From: JBBQAA01 sp038276395
Lineage (GTDB): Bacteria; Actinomycetota; Thermoleophilia; Solirubrobacterales; Solirubrobacteraceae
Direction of reading: 5' to 3'
Length of the DNA: 64,000 nucleotides
Assembly (NCBI GenBank): GCA_038276395.1
Contig: JBBQAA010000040.1
Span: 3,973 to 67,972, forward strand
In this document: positions 32,469 through 41,845 of the stretch, one piece after another
Position numbering within the stretch: position 1 is the first letter of the stretch
How the letters are laid out: each line of letters starts with the position of its first letter
Position numbers and translations under genes: made by a program
The notes under the pieces: model-generated
Databases searched by the model: none
Told to the model about the DNA's origin: nothing
Seen by the model: the letters and a program-made list of their open reading frames with translations, nothing else

Positions 32469-33605
32469 GTGCGGGGCGGCGGATCGGTCAGGAGCGGGCG
32501 CGCGCGGGCGCTGCTCCTCCTCGTCCTGGTCGCCATCGTCGCCGTCCTCGTGCTGCCCGGCGTGGTGAGACGGGAGAGGCAGCCCGCCGTGCCGGCGCGG
32601 GTGGGACCGCTCCCCGCCCGCGTGCGGATCGGGGTCAACGCATCGGCGCTCTTCCACCCTCCGGGCACGGCGGCGCCGCTCCTCGAGCGACAGCTCGGCG
32701 GGATGGACGAGGCGGGCGTGAAGCTCCTGCGCTTCGACGCCATCTGGCGCCAGCTCGAGCCCCGGCCGGGCGTCTTCGCCTGGGCGGCCTCCGACGCCGC
32801 CGTGACCGCGCTCGCCCGCCACGACATGCGTTGGTGGCCGGTCATCGGTTACGCCCCGGGGTGGGCCGGCCGCGTACCCGGCTCGCTGCACGCCCCGCCG
32901 AAGGACCCGGCCGCCTTCGGAGCCTTCACCGGCGCTTTCGCCGCCCGCTACGGGAGCGCCGGCGCGTTCTGGCGCGAGCACCCGGACCTGCCGCGCCTGC
33001 CCGTCGAGGACTACGAGCTGTGGAACGAGCCGAACACCACCCAGTTCTGGCCGCCCAAGCCGGATCCGGCGCTCTACGCGGTGACGTTCGTGGAGGGCGC
33101 GACGGCGGTCCGGCAGGCCGATCCCGCGGGCAGGGTCGTCCTCGGAGGTCTCTCCCCCTCGGGCTCGGCGGCCTGGGTCGGTCAGGTGCTCACCGCCCGT
33201 CCGGACGCCAAGGGGCTGATCGACGCGCTTTCGCTCCATCCCTACGCGAAGACGCCGGACGGCGTCCTTGGCCACGTGCGCGCGGTGCGCGCGGCGCTCG
33301 ACGCCGCCGGCCTGCCCGCGACGCCGATCGATGTCACCGAGGTCGGCTGGCAGACCCAGCCGCCGTCGGCGCGCTACCTCGCGACGCCGGAGCAGCGCGC
33401 CCGGCGGCTCGTGGCGGCGGCCGGGCTGCTCGCCCGGCCCGCGCTCCGCGTCGGCGCGTTCCTGCCCTACGCGTGGACGACGCCCGAGGCCGACCCGGCG
33501 CAGGGCGACGACTGGTACGGCCTCGCCCCGCGCGACGGCGCGACCGAGGACACGCCGGGCACGCGCGCGCTCGCCTACCTCACGGGCACGGCCCGAGCGC
33601 CCTGA
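32469..33605 (+). CDS. Secreted clan-A glycoside hydrolase-like protein
   Basis: This 378-aa protein has an N-terminal hydrophobic segment (residues 13-32) as signal anchor, then a TIM-barrel. The acid/base Glu sits in YELWNEPNTTQFW and the nucleophile Glu in IDVTEVGWQTQPP, the beta-4/beta-7 pattern of clan GH-A (GH5/GH39-like). LRFDAIWRQLEPRPGVFAW is the usual first barrel element. The sugar substrate is unknown. A decayed relative lies at 35034-35965. Its last 26 bp overlap the end of the convergent amidase gene. Confidence 0.8.
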   Translation: MRGGGSVRSGRARALLLLVLVAIVAVLVLPGVVRRERQPAVPARVGPLPARVRIGVNASALFHPPGTAAPLLERQLGGMDEAGVKLLRFDAIWRQLEPRPGVFAWAASDAAVTALARHDMRWWPVIGYAPGWAGRVPGSLHAPPKDPAAFGAFTGAFAARYGSAGAFWREHPDLPRLPVEDYELWNEPNTTQFWPPKPDPALYAVTFVEGATAVRQADPAGRVVLGGLSPSGSAAWVGQVLTARPDAKGLIDALSLHPYAKTPDGVLGHVRAVRAALDAAGLPATPIDVTEVGWQTQPPSARYLATPEQRARRLVAAAGLLARPALRVGAFLPYAWTTPEADPAQGDDWYGLAPRDGATEDTPGTRALAYLTGTARAP

Positions 33606-34221
33606 GCTTCCGCCGGTAGACGACCATCGAGGCGTGGCGCATGTCGCCGTGGGTCTGGTGGCGGAGCGTCGCTACCCGCTCGTGGTGGTAGGGAGAGGAA
33701 AGGCTCTCGTTGTGGCCGATGACGTTCGCCAGGGTGATGTGGAAGCGGCAGCGCAGGTAGCGCGTCAGGCGCAGCGAGGCGCGGAACTGACGGGGATCGC
33801 CGAGCAGGTCGGCGTCGGAGTAGCCCGTGTGCTCGATCCCGATCGCCGTCCAGTTCAGGCCGACCGTGTGCCGGCAGCGGATGTCGAGGGAGACGAGCTG
33901 GAAGATCCGCCCGCGGCCGTCGATCACGAAGTGCGCGCAGACGTTCGGCTTCTCGTGCAGCTCGGGGTCGGGGACGTCGGGGGCGAAGATGTCGAAGTCG
34001 GCCTGCGCGGTGGGGGCCACCGAGATGTGCTCGACGATCACGTGGGGATGGACGAGCCGGTAGGTGTAGCCGCCGTAGTGGCGGCGGGAGTAGGCGGCCA
34101 TCTCGCGCTCGCGCTGGGCGCCGAAGGGGATCCGCCACTGGTGGATCGCCGGGCGGCTCGCGGGCGCGACTCCGGCGAGCGTGGCGAGGGCGGCGGCGAG
34201 GGCGGCGGCGAGGGCGAGCAT
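33580..34221 (-). CDS. Secreted N-acetylmuramoyl-L-alanine amidase-like protein
   Basis: This 213-aa protein has a signal peptide (MLALAAALAAALATLAGVAP). The amidase_2 fold is indicated by YTYRLVHPHVIVEHISVAPT, CAHFVIDGRGRIFQLVSLDI, RCRHTVGLNWTAIGIEHTGY and VIGHNESLSSPYHHE, with histidines in zinc-ligand positions. Such enzymes cut the bond between muramic acid and the peptide stem. It starts at the overlap TGATG with the glycosylase gene, so both are in one transcript. Confidence 0.82.
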   Translation of the reverse strand: MLALAAALAAALATLAGVAPASRPAIHQWRIPFGAQREREMAAYSRRHYGGYTYRLVHPHVIVEHISVAPTAQADFDIFAPDVPDPELHEKPNVCAHFVIDGRGRIFQLVSLDIRCRHTVGLNWTAIGIEHTGYSDADLLGDPRQFRASLRLTRYLRCRFHITLANVIGHNESLSSPYHHERVATLRHQTHGDMRHASMVVYRRKLRALGPCP

Positions 34222-34997
34222 CAGGTCTGCTCCTCTGGGCACCAGATCGTCGTACGGCCGCCGACGCGCGCGACCTGGAGCTGGGCGCCGCAGCGCGGGC
34301 AATGGCCGCGCGCCTTTCGCTCCTCCATCAGCTTCCCCGTGTGGACGCCGCCGAGGCGGACGGCGTCGCGGATCGCCGCGCGCAGCTCCCGGCGCAGCCG
34401 GTCGAGCTCGGTCTCGGAGAGCTCGCCCGCGGGGCGCAGAGGGGAGAGCCGCGCTCGCCAGAGCGCCTCGTCGGCCAGCAGGTTCCCGACGCCGGCGATG
34501 ACGCCCTGATCCATGACGCGGGCCTTGAGCGGCGCCTCGCCGCGGCCCACGCGGGCGCGGAACTCCGCCCGGGTGGCCTCGGCGGCGTCGGGGCCGAGGC
34601 CGGAGATGTCCGGTTCGAGCACCGCGCGGCCGAGGCGGCGCTTGTCGCGCAGGATGAGCCGCGTGCCGTCGGTGAAGAGCAGGCTGAAGCGATCCCATAC
34701 CGGGTTGCCCTCGGCGGGATGGGGGTCCCCCGCCTCCTCCTCGCCGAAGACGAGCTTGCCCGCCATCCCGAGGTGCAGGCCGAGCTCCGGCCCCTCGTCG
34801 CTCGTCTCGCACCACATCGTCTTGCCGATGCGGTTGGCGGTCGTGAGCTCCCGGCCCACGAGCGCGGCGGCGATCTCCCCGGGCGCGTGGGGGCGGCAGA
34901 CGTAGGAGTCGGTGTCGTCGACGCCCGCGATCTCGCGTCGCAGCGCGTGGGCGGCGATCAGCGCGCGGGCGCGCTCGACCTCGGGCAGCTCGGGCAC
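34221..34997 (-). CDS. Fpg/Nei-family DNA glycosylase
   Basis: This base-excision enzyme removes oxidised bases and nicks the site. The 258-aa protein begins VPELPEVERARALI; after Met removal the N-terminal Pro and the Glu are the catalytic residues. LHLGMAGKLVFG, GVGNLLADEALWRARLSPLR (helix-two-turn-helix) and the C-terminal zinc finger (CPRCG ... WCPEEQ) are present, though the last Cys pair is reduced to one visible Cys. The GTG at 34997 has TACCCT 6 nt upstream. Fpg versus Nei cannot be settled. Confidence 0.88.
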   Translation of the reverse strand: MPELPEVERARALIAAHALRREIAGVDDTDSYVCRPHAPGEIAAALVGRELTTANRIGKTMWCETSDEGPELGLHLGMAGKLVFGEEEAGDPHPAEGNPVWDRFSLLFTDGTRLILRDKRRLGRAVLEPDISGLGPDAAEATRAEFRARVGRGEAPLKARVMDQGVIAGVGNLLADEALWRARLSPLRPAGELSETELDRLRRELRAAIRDAVRLGGVHTGKLMEERKARGHCPRCGAQLQVARVGGRTTIWCPEEQT

Positions 34998-35003
34998 GGG
35001 TCG

Positions 35004-35009
35004 AGGGTA
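35004..35009 (-). promoter_or_regulatory. -10 box of the Fpg-type gene
   Basis: Minus-strand TACCCT is 6 nt before the GTG at 34997. Confidence 0.5.
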
Positions 35010-35033
35010 GGCCGCCTGGGTAGTCCTACCGAG

Positions 35034-35965
35034 ATGCGCCGCGCCGGCTCTCGCCGCCATCGCGCTGGCGGCGCTCCTGTGGCCCGGCGGGGCCGAGGCC
35101 CGCCCCTTCCTGCGAACGGTCATGCAGGAAGATGCGCTGACGCTCTTCCGGCCCGAGGGCGAGGTCGCCCGGACGCTCAGGACGATGCGCCACGAGGGCG
35201 TCACCGACCTGCGCGTGACCGCCGATTGGGAACTCATCGAGCCGACACCCGGCGGGCGGACCGCACGGCGCTCTCCGCGCTCGACACCGCGGTCTTCCTC
35301 GCGCGCGCGATGGCCCTGCGGGTGATGATCGACATCGGCTTCCGCGCCCCGCGCTGAGCCGCGGCCGGCGGTGACCCGTCCCGACGCGCGGAAGTTCGCC
35401 GCTTTCGCGGCCTTCATCCGCCTACCGCTACGCCGGCGTGGACATCGGCTACGACGGCGCGCTCCGGCCCGGGCGGAGACCATCACGCTGTGGAACGAGC
35501 CGAACCACCCGGGCTACCTCCTGCCCCAGCGCGGGCCGGGAGGGGGAGATCTCGCGGCCGCCCGCTACGCGGCGATGGCCCGCGCCGCCTACCCGGCGGT
35601 CAAGCGCGCGAGCCCGGGTGTGCGGGTGCTCGTGGGCGCGACCTCGGCCGACGGGCGGGACGGCGCCCCGAGCTCTCGGCAGGTCCCGACGCCGCCGCTG
35701 CTCTTCCTGCGCGACCTCGCCTGCGTCGATGGTCGCCTGCGCCCGCTGCGGACCGCCCGGTGCCGGCGCTTCACGCCGATCCGGGGCGACGGCTGGAGCC
35801 ACCACCCCTACGCGTGGACCCACCCGCCGGGCTTCCGCCCACGCGACGACGCCCGGATCGGGGTGCAGGCCGGCGCCGCTGGAGACTTGGCGCCCCCTGG
35901 GGGCCAGGATGCTGCAGGATCGCCCGCGCTACCCCGGCACGACCACGTGGCTGACGGAGAACGAG
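35034..35965 (+). pseudogene. Decayed clan-A glycoside hydrolase
   Basis: Pieces of a GH-A protein appear in changing frames: a signal peptide (AIALAALLWPGGAEARPFLR), MRHEGVTDLRVTADWELIEP, ALDTAVFLARAMALRVMIDI, then ETITLWNEPNHPGYLLPQRG with the acid/base Glu, RYAAMARAAYPAVKRASPGV, GWSHHPYAWTHPPGF, and finally PGTTTWLTENE where the nucleophile should be. At least three frameshifts separate them, and the 3' end runs into the opposite-strand VOC gene. It resembles the intact gene at 32469-33605 and may be an old duplicate. Confidence 0.75.
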
Positions 35966-36741
35966 ACCCCGAGCGGATCCTCGACCTGCGTGGTGCGTCC
36001 CACGGGCGAGTCCTCCGGGGCCCCGAGGACCCGCCCGCCGAGCCGCGTCACGGCCTCCGTCGCCGCGTCGGCATCCTCCACCCAGAAGTCCGCGTTCCAC
36101 CGCAGGGGCGCGCCCTCCGGCGCGCGGGCCATCGTCGCCACGACCTCACGGGAGACCGGCTGCGCCGGCTCGCCGCCCGCGTAGCCGGGGAGACGGAAGA
36201 GCCGGGGCGCGTCCGGCCCTTCGCCGAAGGCCTCGACCGTCCAGCCGAACAGCGCGCCGTAGAACGCCTCGGCCCCCTCGAGATCGGGCGTGGTGAGCAG
36301 GCTCATGGCCCAGGCGCCCGGCTCGTTGACGACCTGCGCGCCCTGGCGCGACCCTGCCTCCCAGGCGCAGATCATGGCGCCCGCGGGGTCCACCAGCACC
36401 GCCAGCCGTCCGGCGGGCGGAACGTCGAAGGGCTCGCCGACGACCTGGCCGCCCGCCTCCCGGGCACGCGCGGCGGCGTCGTCGGCGCTGGCGACGGCAA
36501 CGGAGGTCACCCAGGAGGAGGGCGGCCGGGCCCCGTCGGCGGGGCCGGACCCGATGCCCGCCGCGTCCCGCCCGCGCAGGCGCGCGACGTAGTAGCCACC
36601 GCTCCCGCCGGGCATCGGCGCCGGGCCCTCGAGTTCCCAGCCGAAGAGCCCGGCGTAGAACGCGCCCGCGGCCTCCGGATCGCTCGAGAACGTGTCGACC
36701 CAGCAGGGGACGCCGGGCTCGTAGGTAGTGCGCTCGCTCAT
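35929..36741 (-). CDS. Two-domain VOC (glyoxalase-like) protein
   Basis: This 270-aa protein contains two tandem VOC folds, each with FYAGLFGWELEG / FYGALFGWTVEA and a VDPAGAMICAWE / EDPLGVSFSVSH end strand. The metal-ligand residues look only partly kept. Related proteins act in antibiotic resistance or as hydroxylase-like enzymes; no substrate is evident. It is divergent from an HxlR regulator, with an inverted repeat in between, so it is probably the regulator's target. GAGGAGCGG precedes the start. The C-terminus overlaps a glycosidase remnant. Confidence 0.82.
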   Translation of the reverse strand: MSERTTYEPGVPCWVDTFSSDPEAAGAFYAGLFGWELEGPAPMPGGSGGYYVARLRGRDAAGIGSGPADGARPPSSWVTSVAVASADDAAARAREAGGQVVGEPFDVPPAGRLAVLVDPAGAMICAWEAGSRQGAQVVNEPGAWAMSLLTTPDLEGAEAFYGALFGWTVEAFGEGPDAPRLFRLPGYAGGEPAQPVSREVVATMARAPEGAPLRWNADFWVEDADAATEAVTRLGGRVLGAPEDSPVGRTTQVEDPLGVSFSVSHVVVPG

Positions 36742-36753
36742 CACCGCTCCTCG

Positions 36754-36800
36754 TAGTAGTTGGCCTTTCCAACGATATCATAGGACAAACCTACTAGACT
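36754..36800 (+). promoter_or_regulatory. HxlR promoter and divergent operator
   Basis: TAGACT (36795-36800) is a -10 box 7 nt before the HxlR GTG. Between the divergent genes tagtag (36754-36759) pairs with ctacta (36791-36796), and ttgg/ccaa arms lie inside, fitting an autoregulator site. Confidence 0.5.
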
Positions 36801-36807
36801 GACCGGC

Positions 36808-37458
<651 letters not shown>

Positions 37459-37462
37459 GGGC

Positions 37463-37717
37463 TCAGGACGAGAGGACCGCGTCCGGCCCGTCGTCGTAGA
37501 GCTTGCTCACGCGCACCGCGCCCTGCGGCGCGGCGTCGATGCACAGGCGGCAGAGAATGCACTCGTCGAGGTTGCCTTCGACGATCCGCACCCCCCGATC
37601 CGAGGCCGCGAAGATGTCCACGGGGCAGGCGGCCTCGAGCTTCGCGGCGAGCTCGGCGTCCCCCGCGACGGAGTCCTCGACCTCGACGCCGATGAAGATC
37701 CCCTCCTCGGCGGCCAT
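37463..37717 (-). CDS. Ferredoxin-like protein in the sucCD operon
   Basis: This 84-aa protein has one Fe-S motif CxxCxxC in ECILCRLCIDAAPQGAV plus a separate Cys in LEAACPVDIFAA, the reverse order of a usual ferredoxin and like FixX-type proteins where one cluster remains. The usual fourth CP of the motif is replaced by AAP. It starts at the sucD stop overlap (TGATG). It could pass electrons to or from a CoA-linked oxidoreductase not in this window. Confidence 0.75.
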   Translation of the reverse strand: MAAEEGIFIGVEVEDSVAGDAELAAKLEAACPVDIFAASDRGVRIVEGNLDECILCRLCIDAAPQGAVRVSKLYDDGPDAVLSS

Positions 37718-38625
37718 CAGCCGATCCGCTCCTTGACGATGCCCGGGATCTCGGAGATCTCCTCGGCCACGACGATCCCCGCCTCGGCCAGGCGCGCGAT
37801 CTTCTCGGTGGCCGTGTCCTCCTTGCCCTCGACGATCGTGCCCGCGTGGCCGAAGGACATTCCCGGCATCTCGTCCATGAACCGCCCCGCCATGAAGGCG
37901 ACGATCGGCAGGCGCGAGTCGTTCTCCGTCACCCAGCGCGCGAGCTCGGCCTCCATGCGGCCGCCCGGCTCGGTGTAGATGACGATCGCCTCGGTCTCCT
38001 CGTCGGCCTCGAAGAGCGGCATGAGCTCGGCGTAGGAGGAGCCGATGATCGCGTCGCCGCCGATCGAGACCGCGGTCGACTGGCCGAGGCCGGCGGCGCT
38101 GAGCGTCGAGCTCATCTCCGTCGTCATGCCGCCCGAGCGGGAGATTACGCCGACCGCGCCGGGCGTGTAGGACTTCGCGGCGTCCTTGGCCGGGCCGCCG
38201 ATCCCGCCCATCTTGATGACGTCGGGGACGATCACGCCGAGGCAGTTCGGCCCGATGATCCGCGCGTCGTGGCGGGCGGCGAACTCGACCATCTGGGCGA
38301 CGTCGCCGCGGGGGATGCGCTCGGTGACGATGACGACGAGCTCGATCCCGTTCGCGATCGCCTCGAGGACGGCGTCCTTGGTGAAGGCGGGGGGGACGGT
38401 GACGACCGAGCCCTTGATCGGCGCGCCGTGGTGCTCGACGGCCTGCGCGACGGTGTCGAAGACGGGCACGCCGTGGACCTCGCGGCCGAGGCGGCCCGGC
38501 GTGACGCCGCCGACGATCCTGGCTCCCGCGCCGTAGTCGAGGCACTCGCGCGTCAGGTTCACGGCCTCGCGGCCGGTGATCCCCTGGACGATGAAGGTCG
38601 TCTCTGCGTCGACGAGGATGCTCAT
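37717..38625 (-). CDS. sucD: Succinate(malate)-CoA ligase alpha subunit
   Basis: With the beta subunit it makes acyl-CoA from a C4 dicarboxylate and ATP through a phosphohistidine. The 302-aa protein has the CoA-binding Rossmann part (FIVQGITGREA, GVTPGRLG), PPAFTKDAVLEA, GPNCLG and the active-site histidine in MSFGHAGTIVEGK. It lies 6 nt after sucC and overlaps the ferredoxin gene. Sequence alone does not tell succinate from malate use. Confidence 0.93.
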   Translation of the reverse strand: MSILVDAETTFIVQGITGREAVNLTRECLDYGAGARIVGGVTPGRLGREVHGVPVFDTVAQAVEHHGAPIKGSVVTVPPAFTKDAVLEAIANGIELVVIVTERIPRGDVAQMVEFAARHDARIIGPNCLGVIVPDVIKMGGIGGPAKDAAKSYTPGAVGVISRSGGMTTEMSSTLSAAGLGQSTAVSIGGDAIIGSSYAELMPLFEADEETEAIVIYTEPGGRMEAELARWVTENDSRLPIVAFMAGRFMDEMPGMSFGHAGTIVEGKEDTATEKIARLAEAGIVVAEEISEIPGIVKERIG

Positions 38626-38631
38626 CGGGGG

Positions 38632-39912
38632 TTACCTCCGCGGGGCATCCTGCCCCGCGTCCTGATGACGACTCTCGGCTTCCCTTGCGTGAACGCGCGG
38701 CTCCGCCGCGCTCCCCTCCCCGCCCTCCACGGCCAGCCGCGCGGCCTCGTGCAGCGAGGTCGAGCGGTCCGCGTAGCGCACGCCGTAGCGCTCGAGGATC
38801 TTGAAGCCCTCTTCCTCCCAGGCACCGGGGATGCGGAAGATGGAGATCTTCTCTGCCGGGTCCATTCCCAGCTCGAGGCACGCCTTGACGACGCCGCGGG
38901 CGACGATGTCGACGCGGGTGTTGGAGACGATCGACATCATCACGGCGATCTGCTCGACGCCCGGCTTCTGGAGAACGAGCTTGGCCAGGCCGCAGGCCTT
39001 CGAGACCGACGGGTTGCCGCCGATCTCGCAGTAGTTGGCGGGTCTGCCGCCGTGGGCGCGTACCGCGTCGAAGAGGGTGAGCGAGCCGCCGCCGGCGCCG
39101 ATGACGAGCCCGAGGTCGCCGTCGAACTCCGTCACGTTGCCCGCGACGCCGCGGTGGTCCTCCGCGTCGACGGCCTCGCCGGCCAGCTCGAACTCGGTGG
39201 GCTCGCGCGCCTCGCGCGTCTCCTCGTCGCCGACGCCGAGATCCTTCAGCAGCGCCTGCTGGCGCGGGCGGGCCTCGTTCTCCATGTCCATGTGGGCGTC
39301 GAGGGCGACGAAGGAGCCGTCCTCGAGCTCGCCGAGCGGGTTGATCTCGGCCAGGGTCATGTCGTACTCCACGAACAGCCGGGCCAGGCGCGCAACGATC
39401 GGCGTGAGGCGCTGGAGCGCCCGGCCGGTCACTCCGGTCGCCGCGATGACCTCCTTGGCCGCGTAGTCGGGGAAGGGATCGAGCGTCGAGAAGTGCCGGC
39501 GGCCGACCTTGTCCGGCTGCTCCTCGGCCACCTGCTCGATGTCGATGCCGCCGACCGGGGAGAAGATGATGACGGGGAGCTTGCGGGTGCCGTCCCACAC
39601 GACGCCCGCGTAGTACTCCTGCTCGACGCTCGCCCTGGGGTCGACGAGGACGCCGCGCGGCATGTGCCCGCCGATCTCCAGCTCGAGGATCGTCGCCGCG
39701 TGCTCGCCCGCCTCGTCGGGCGTCGTGGCGAACTTGACGCCGCCCGCCTTCATGCGCCCGCCGGTCAGGACCTGGGACTTGACGACGGTCTCCCCGCCGA
39801 TCTCCTCGGCGATCGTCCGGGCCTCCTCGGCGGAGGTGGCGAAGCCGAACCTGGTGACCGGGATCCCGGCTCGTCTGACGACCTCGCGGGCCTCGAACTC
39901 GAAGAAGCGCAT
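38632..39912 (-). CDS. sucC: Succinate(malate)-CoA ligase beta subunit
   Basis: The 426-aa ATP-grasp protein begins MRFFEFEAREVVRRAGIPVT and shows VVKSQVLTGGRMKAGGVKFA, LAEINPLGELEDGSFVALDA and NYCEIGGNPSVSKACGLAKL, the nucleotide- and CoA-site motifs of SucC. It has a charged tail of about 35 residues (REAESRHQDAGQDAPRR) beyond the usual end. TAGGCT (minus, 39925-39930) is a likely -10 with a very short leader. It is first in sucC-sucD-ferredoxin. Confidence 0.9.
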   Translation of the reverse strand: MRFFEFEAREVVRRAGIPVTRFGFATSAEEARTIAEEIGGETVVKSQVLTGGRMKAGGVKFATTPDEAGEHAATILELEIGGHMPRGVLVDPRASVEQEYYAGVVWDGTRKLPVIIFSPVGGIDIEQVAEEQPDKVGRRHFSTLDPFPDYAAKEVIAATGVTGRALQRLTPIVARLARLFVEYDMTLAEINPLGELEDGSFVALDAHMDMENEARPRQQALLKDLGVGDEETREAREPTEFELAGEAVDAEDHRGVAGNVTEFDGDLGLVIGAGGGSLTLFDAVRAHGGRPANYCEIGGNPSVSKACGLAKLVLQKPGVEQIAVMMSIVSNTRVDIVARGVVKACLELGMDPAEKISIFRIPGAWEEEGFKILERYGVRYADRSTSLHEAARLAVEGGEGSAAEPRVHAREAESRHQDAGQDAPRR

Positions 39913-39954
39913 GAGCGGCGCGGGAGCCTACCGCGCGTCCCCCGGACGGCTTCC

Positions 39955-39960
39955 TAGGGT
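39955..39960 (+). promoter_or_regulatory. -10 box of the ABC exporter operon
   Basis: TAGGGT lies 7 nt before the GTG at 39968 (leaderless). Confidence 0.55.
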
Positions 39961-39967
39961 GGAGGGT

Positions 39968-40951
39968 GTGGACGCGATCCGGGCCTCCGGCCTCGAGAAG
40001 ACCTACGGCGACGTGCACGCCCTCGCGGGGGTCGATCTCGCCGTGCCCGTAGGGACGATTCTCGGCCTGCTCGGACCCAACGGCGCGGGCAAGACGACCT
40101 GTGTGCGCGTGCTGACGACGCTCCTGCGACCCGACGCGGGCTCCGCCGAGGTCGCCGGGATCGACGTGCTGAAGGACCCGGCCGCCGTCCGCGAGCGGAT
40201 CGGCCTCGCCGGCCAGTACGCCGCGGTCGACGAGAACCTCACCGGCGCGGAGAACCTGGAGATGGTCGGGCGGCTCTTCCACCTCGGGCGCAAGCGCTCG
40301 CGCGAGCGCGCCGCCGAGCTGCTCGAGCGCTTCGACCTCTCCGAGGCGGCCAAGCGGCCGGTGCGCGGCTACTCCGGCGGGATGCGCCGCCGGCTCGACC
40401 TCGCCGCGGCGCTCGTCTCCCGCCCGCCGGTCCTGTTCCTCGACGAGCCGACGACGGGCCTCGACCCACGTTCCCGGCTGTCCATGTGGGAGCTCGTGGA
40501 GACGCTCGTCGGCGAGGGCACGACCGTCCTCTTGACCACGCAGTACCTGGACGAGGCCGACCGGCTGGCCGACACGATCGCCGTCATCGACACCGGGAAG
40601 GTGATCGCCGAGGGCACGGCCGACGAGCTGAAGGACCAGGTCGGCGGCGAGCGCGTCGTCGTCAACCTCGCGCCCGGCGCCGACCTCGACGCGGCGCTCG
40701 GCGCGCTGCGTGAGCTCGGCCCGGCCGAGCGCGAGGGGGAGGACCACACGATCTCCGTCCCGGTCAAGGAGCGCGCGGGGGCGGTCACCGGCGCCGTGCG
40801 CCGGCTCGACGACGCGGGCGTCGAGATCGAGGACATCGCCCTGCGCCGGCCGACGCTCGACGACGTCTTCCTCACGCTCACGGGCCACGCCGCCGAGCTG
40901 GCCGCGGCGGAGGAGGAGAAGCAGGCCACGGCCGGGGGGCGGGCGGCATGA
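39968..40951 (+). CDS. DrrA-type ABC exporter ATPase
   Basis: This 327-aa ATPase energises export. It has Walker A GPNGAGKTTCV, the signature YSGGMRRRLDLA, Walker B VLFLDEPTTGLD, and the DrrA C-terminal region (LRRPTLDDVFLTLTGHAAEL) typical of daunorubicin-resistance ATPases. The start GTG 39968 is preferred because the -10 box is directly upstream. It overlaps the permease start by ATGA, so both make one transporter. Confidence 0.93.
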   Translation: MDAIRASGLEKTYGDVHALAGVDLAVPVGTILGLLGPNGAGKTTCVRVLTTLLRPDAGSAEVAGIDVLKDPAAVRERIGLAGQYAAVDENLTGAENLEMVGRLFHLGRKRSRERAAELLERFDLSEAAKRPVRGYSGGMRRRLDLAAALVSRPPVLFLDEPTTGLDPRSRLSMWELVETLVGEGTTVLLTTQYLDEADRLADTIAVIDTGKVIAEGTADELKDQVGGERVVVNLAPGADLDAALGALRELGPAEREGEDHTISVPVKERAGAVTGAVRRLDDAGVEIEDIALRRPTLDDVFLTLTGHAAELAAAEEEKQATAGGRAA

Positions 40952-41709
40952 GGGCGGTCTCCGACGCGCTCGTCGTCATGCAGCGCAACCTCCGCCGCGT
41001 GCCGAGGAGCCCGGAGCTGGCGCTCGGGTTCACGATCCAGCCGATCATGTTCGTGCTGCTCTTCGTCTACGTCTTCGGCGGGGCGATCCGCACGCCCGGC
41101 TTCTCCTACGTGGACTTCCTCATCCCGGGGATCCTCGTGCAGAACCTGTCCTTCGGCGCCACCCTCACCGGCGTCGCGCTCGCGGAGGACCTGCAGAAGG
41201 GCCTCATCGACCGCTTCCGCTCGCTGCCGATGGCCCGCTCGGCCGTGCTCGCGGGCCGGACGCTGTCCGACGTCGTGACGAACTCCTTCCAGCTCGTCGT
41301 GCTCGTCGTCGTCGGCATCATCGCCGGCTTCTCGTTCAGCGCGCCCGTCCTGCACGTGATCGCGGGCGTCGGGCTCACCCTCTTCTTCGCCTTCGCCATC
41401 TCGTGGATCTCGGCGCTCTTCGGCCTCTTCGTGAAGAGCTCCGAGGCCGCCCAGCAGCTCGGCTTCATCTGGGTCTTCCCGCTGACGTTCATCTCCTCGG
41501 CCTTCGTGCCTGTGTCCTCGATGCCGGCGGGGCTTCAGGCCTTCGCCAAGGTCAACCCCTTCACGGTCATGGTCGACGCGCTGCGCCACCTGTGGCTGGG
41601 CGCCCCGGCGGGCGACAGCGTCTGGCTCGCGGTCGTGTGGACGGTCTGCCTGCTCGCGGTCTTCGCGCCGCTCGCGGTCAGGCGCTACCGGCGCGTGGCC
41701 TCGAAGTAG
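40948..41709 (+). CDS. DrrB-type ABC-2 permease
   Basis: This 253-aa protein has six membrane helices. Family motifs are FTIQPIMFVLLFVYVFGGAI, DFLIPGILVQNL, LQKGLIDRFRSLPMARSAVL (EAA-like loop) and FVPVSSMPAGLQAFAKVNPF. With the preceding ATPase it forms a two-gene exporter for drugs, lipids or cell-wall material. Confidence 0.92.
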   Translation: MRAVSDALVVMQRNLRRVPRSPELALGFTIQPIMFVLLFVYVFGGAIRTPGFSYVDFLIPGILVQNLSFGATLTGVALAEDLQKGLIDRFRSLPMARSAVLAGRTLSDVVTNSFQLVVLVVVGIIAGFSFSAPVLHVIAGVGLTLFFAFAISWISALFGLFVKSSEAAQQLGFIWVFPLTFISSAFVPVSSMPAGLQAFAKVNPFTVMVDALRHLWLGAPAGDSVWLAVVWTVCLLAVFAPLAVRRYRRVASK

Positions 41710-41845
41710 GCACAGGGATCGCGTAAGCGGCCGCGGACGCGGTCCCCCCGCCCTTTCCTGCACTTCGGGGCGTCAGAGGACCACAACTACGGGTACGCGG
41801 ATGTACCAGGCCCGCCGCGACGGTGGCCCCTGCCCATCAGGCCGC
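41710..41845. other. Intergenic, no gene seen
   Basis: GC-rich gap between the convergent ABC permease and methyltransferase genes. I saw no clear terminator or RNA. Confidence 0.4.

Noticed and set aside
37463..40888. Frame of about 1140 codons on the minus strand spanning ferredoxin to the ABC gene
   Set aside because: Only the last 84 codons are a real gene. The rest is out of frame over sucD and sucC and antisense to the ABC ATPase.
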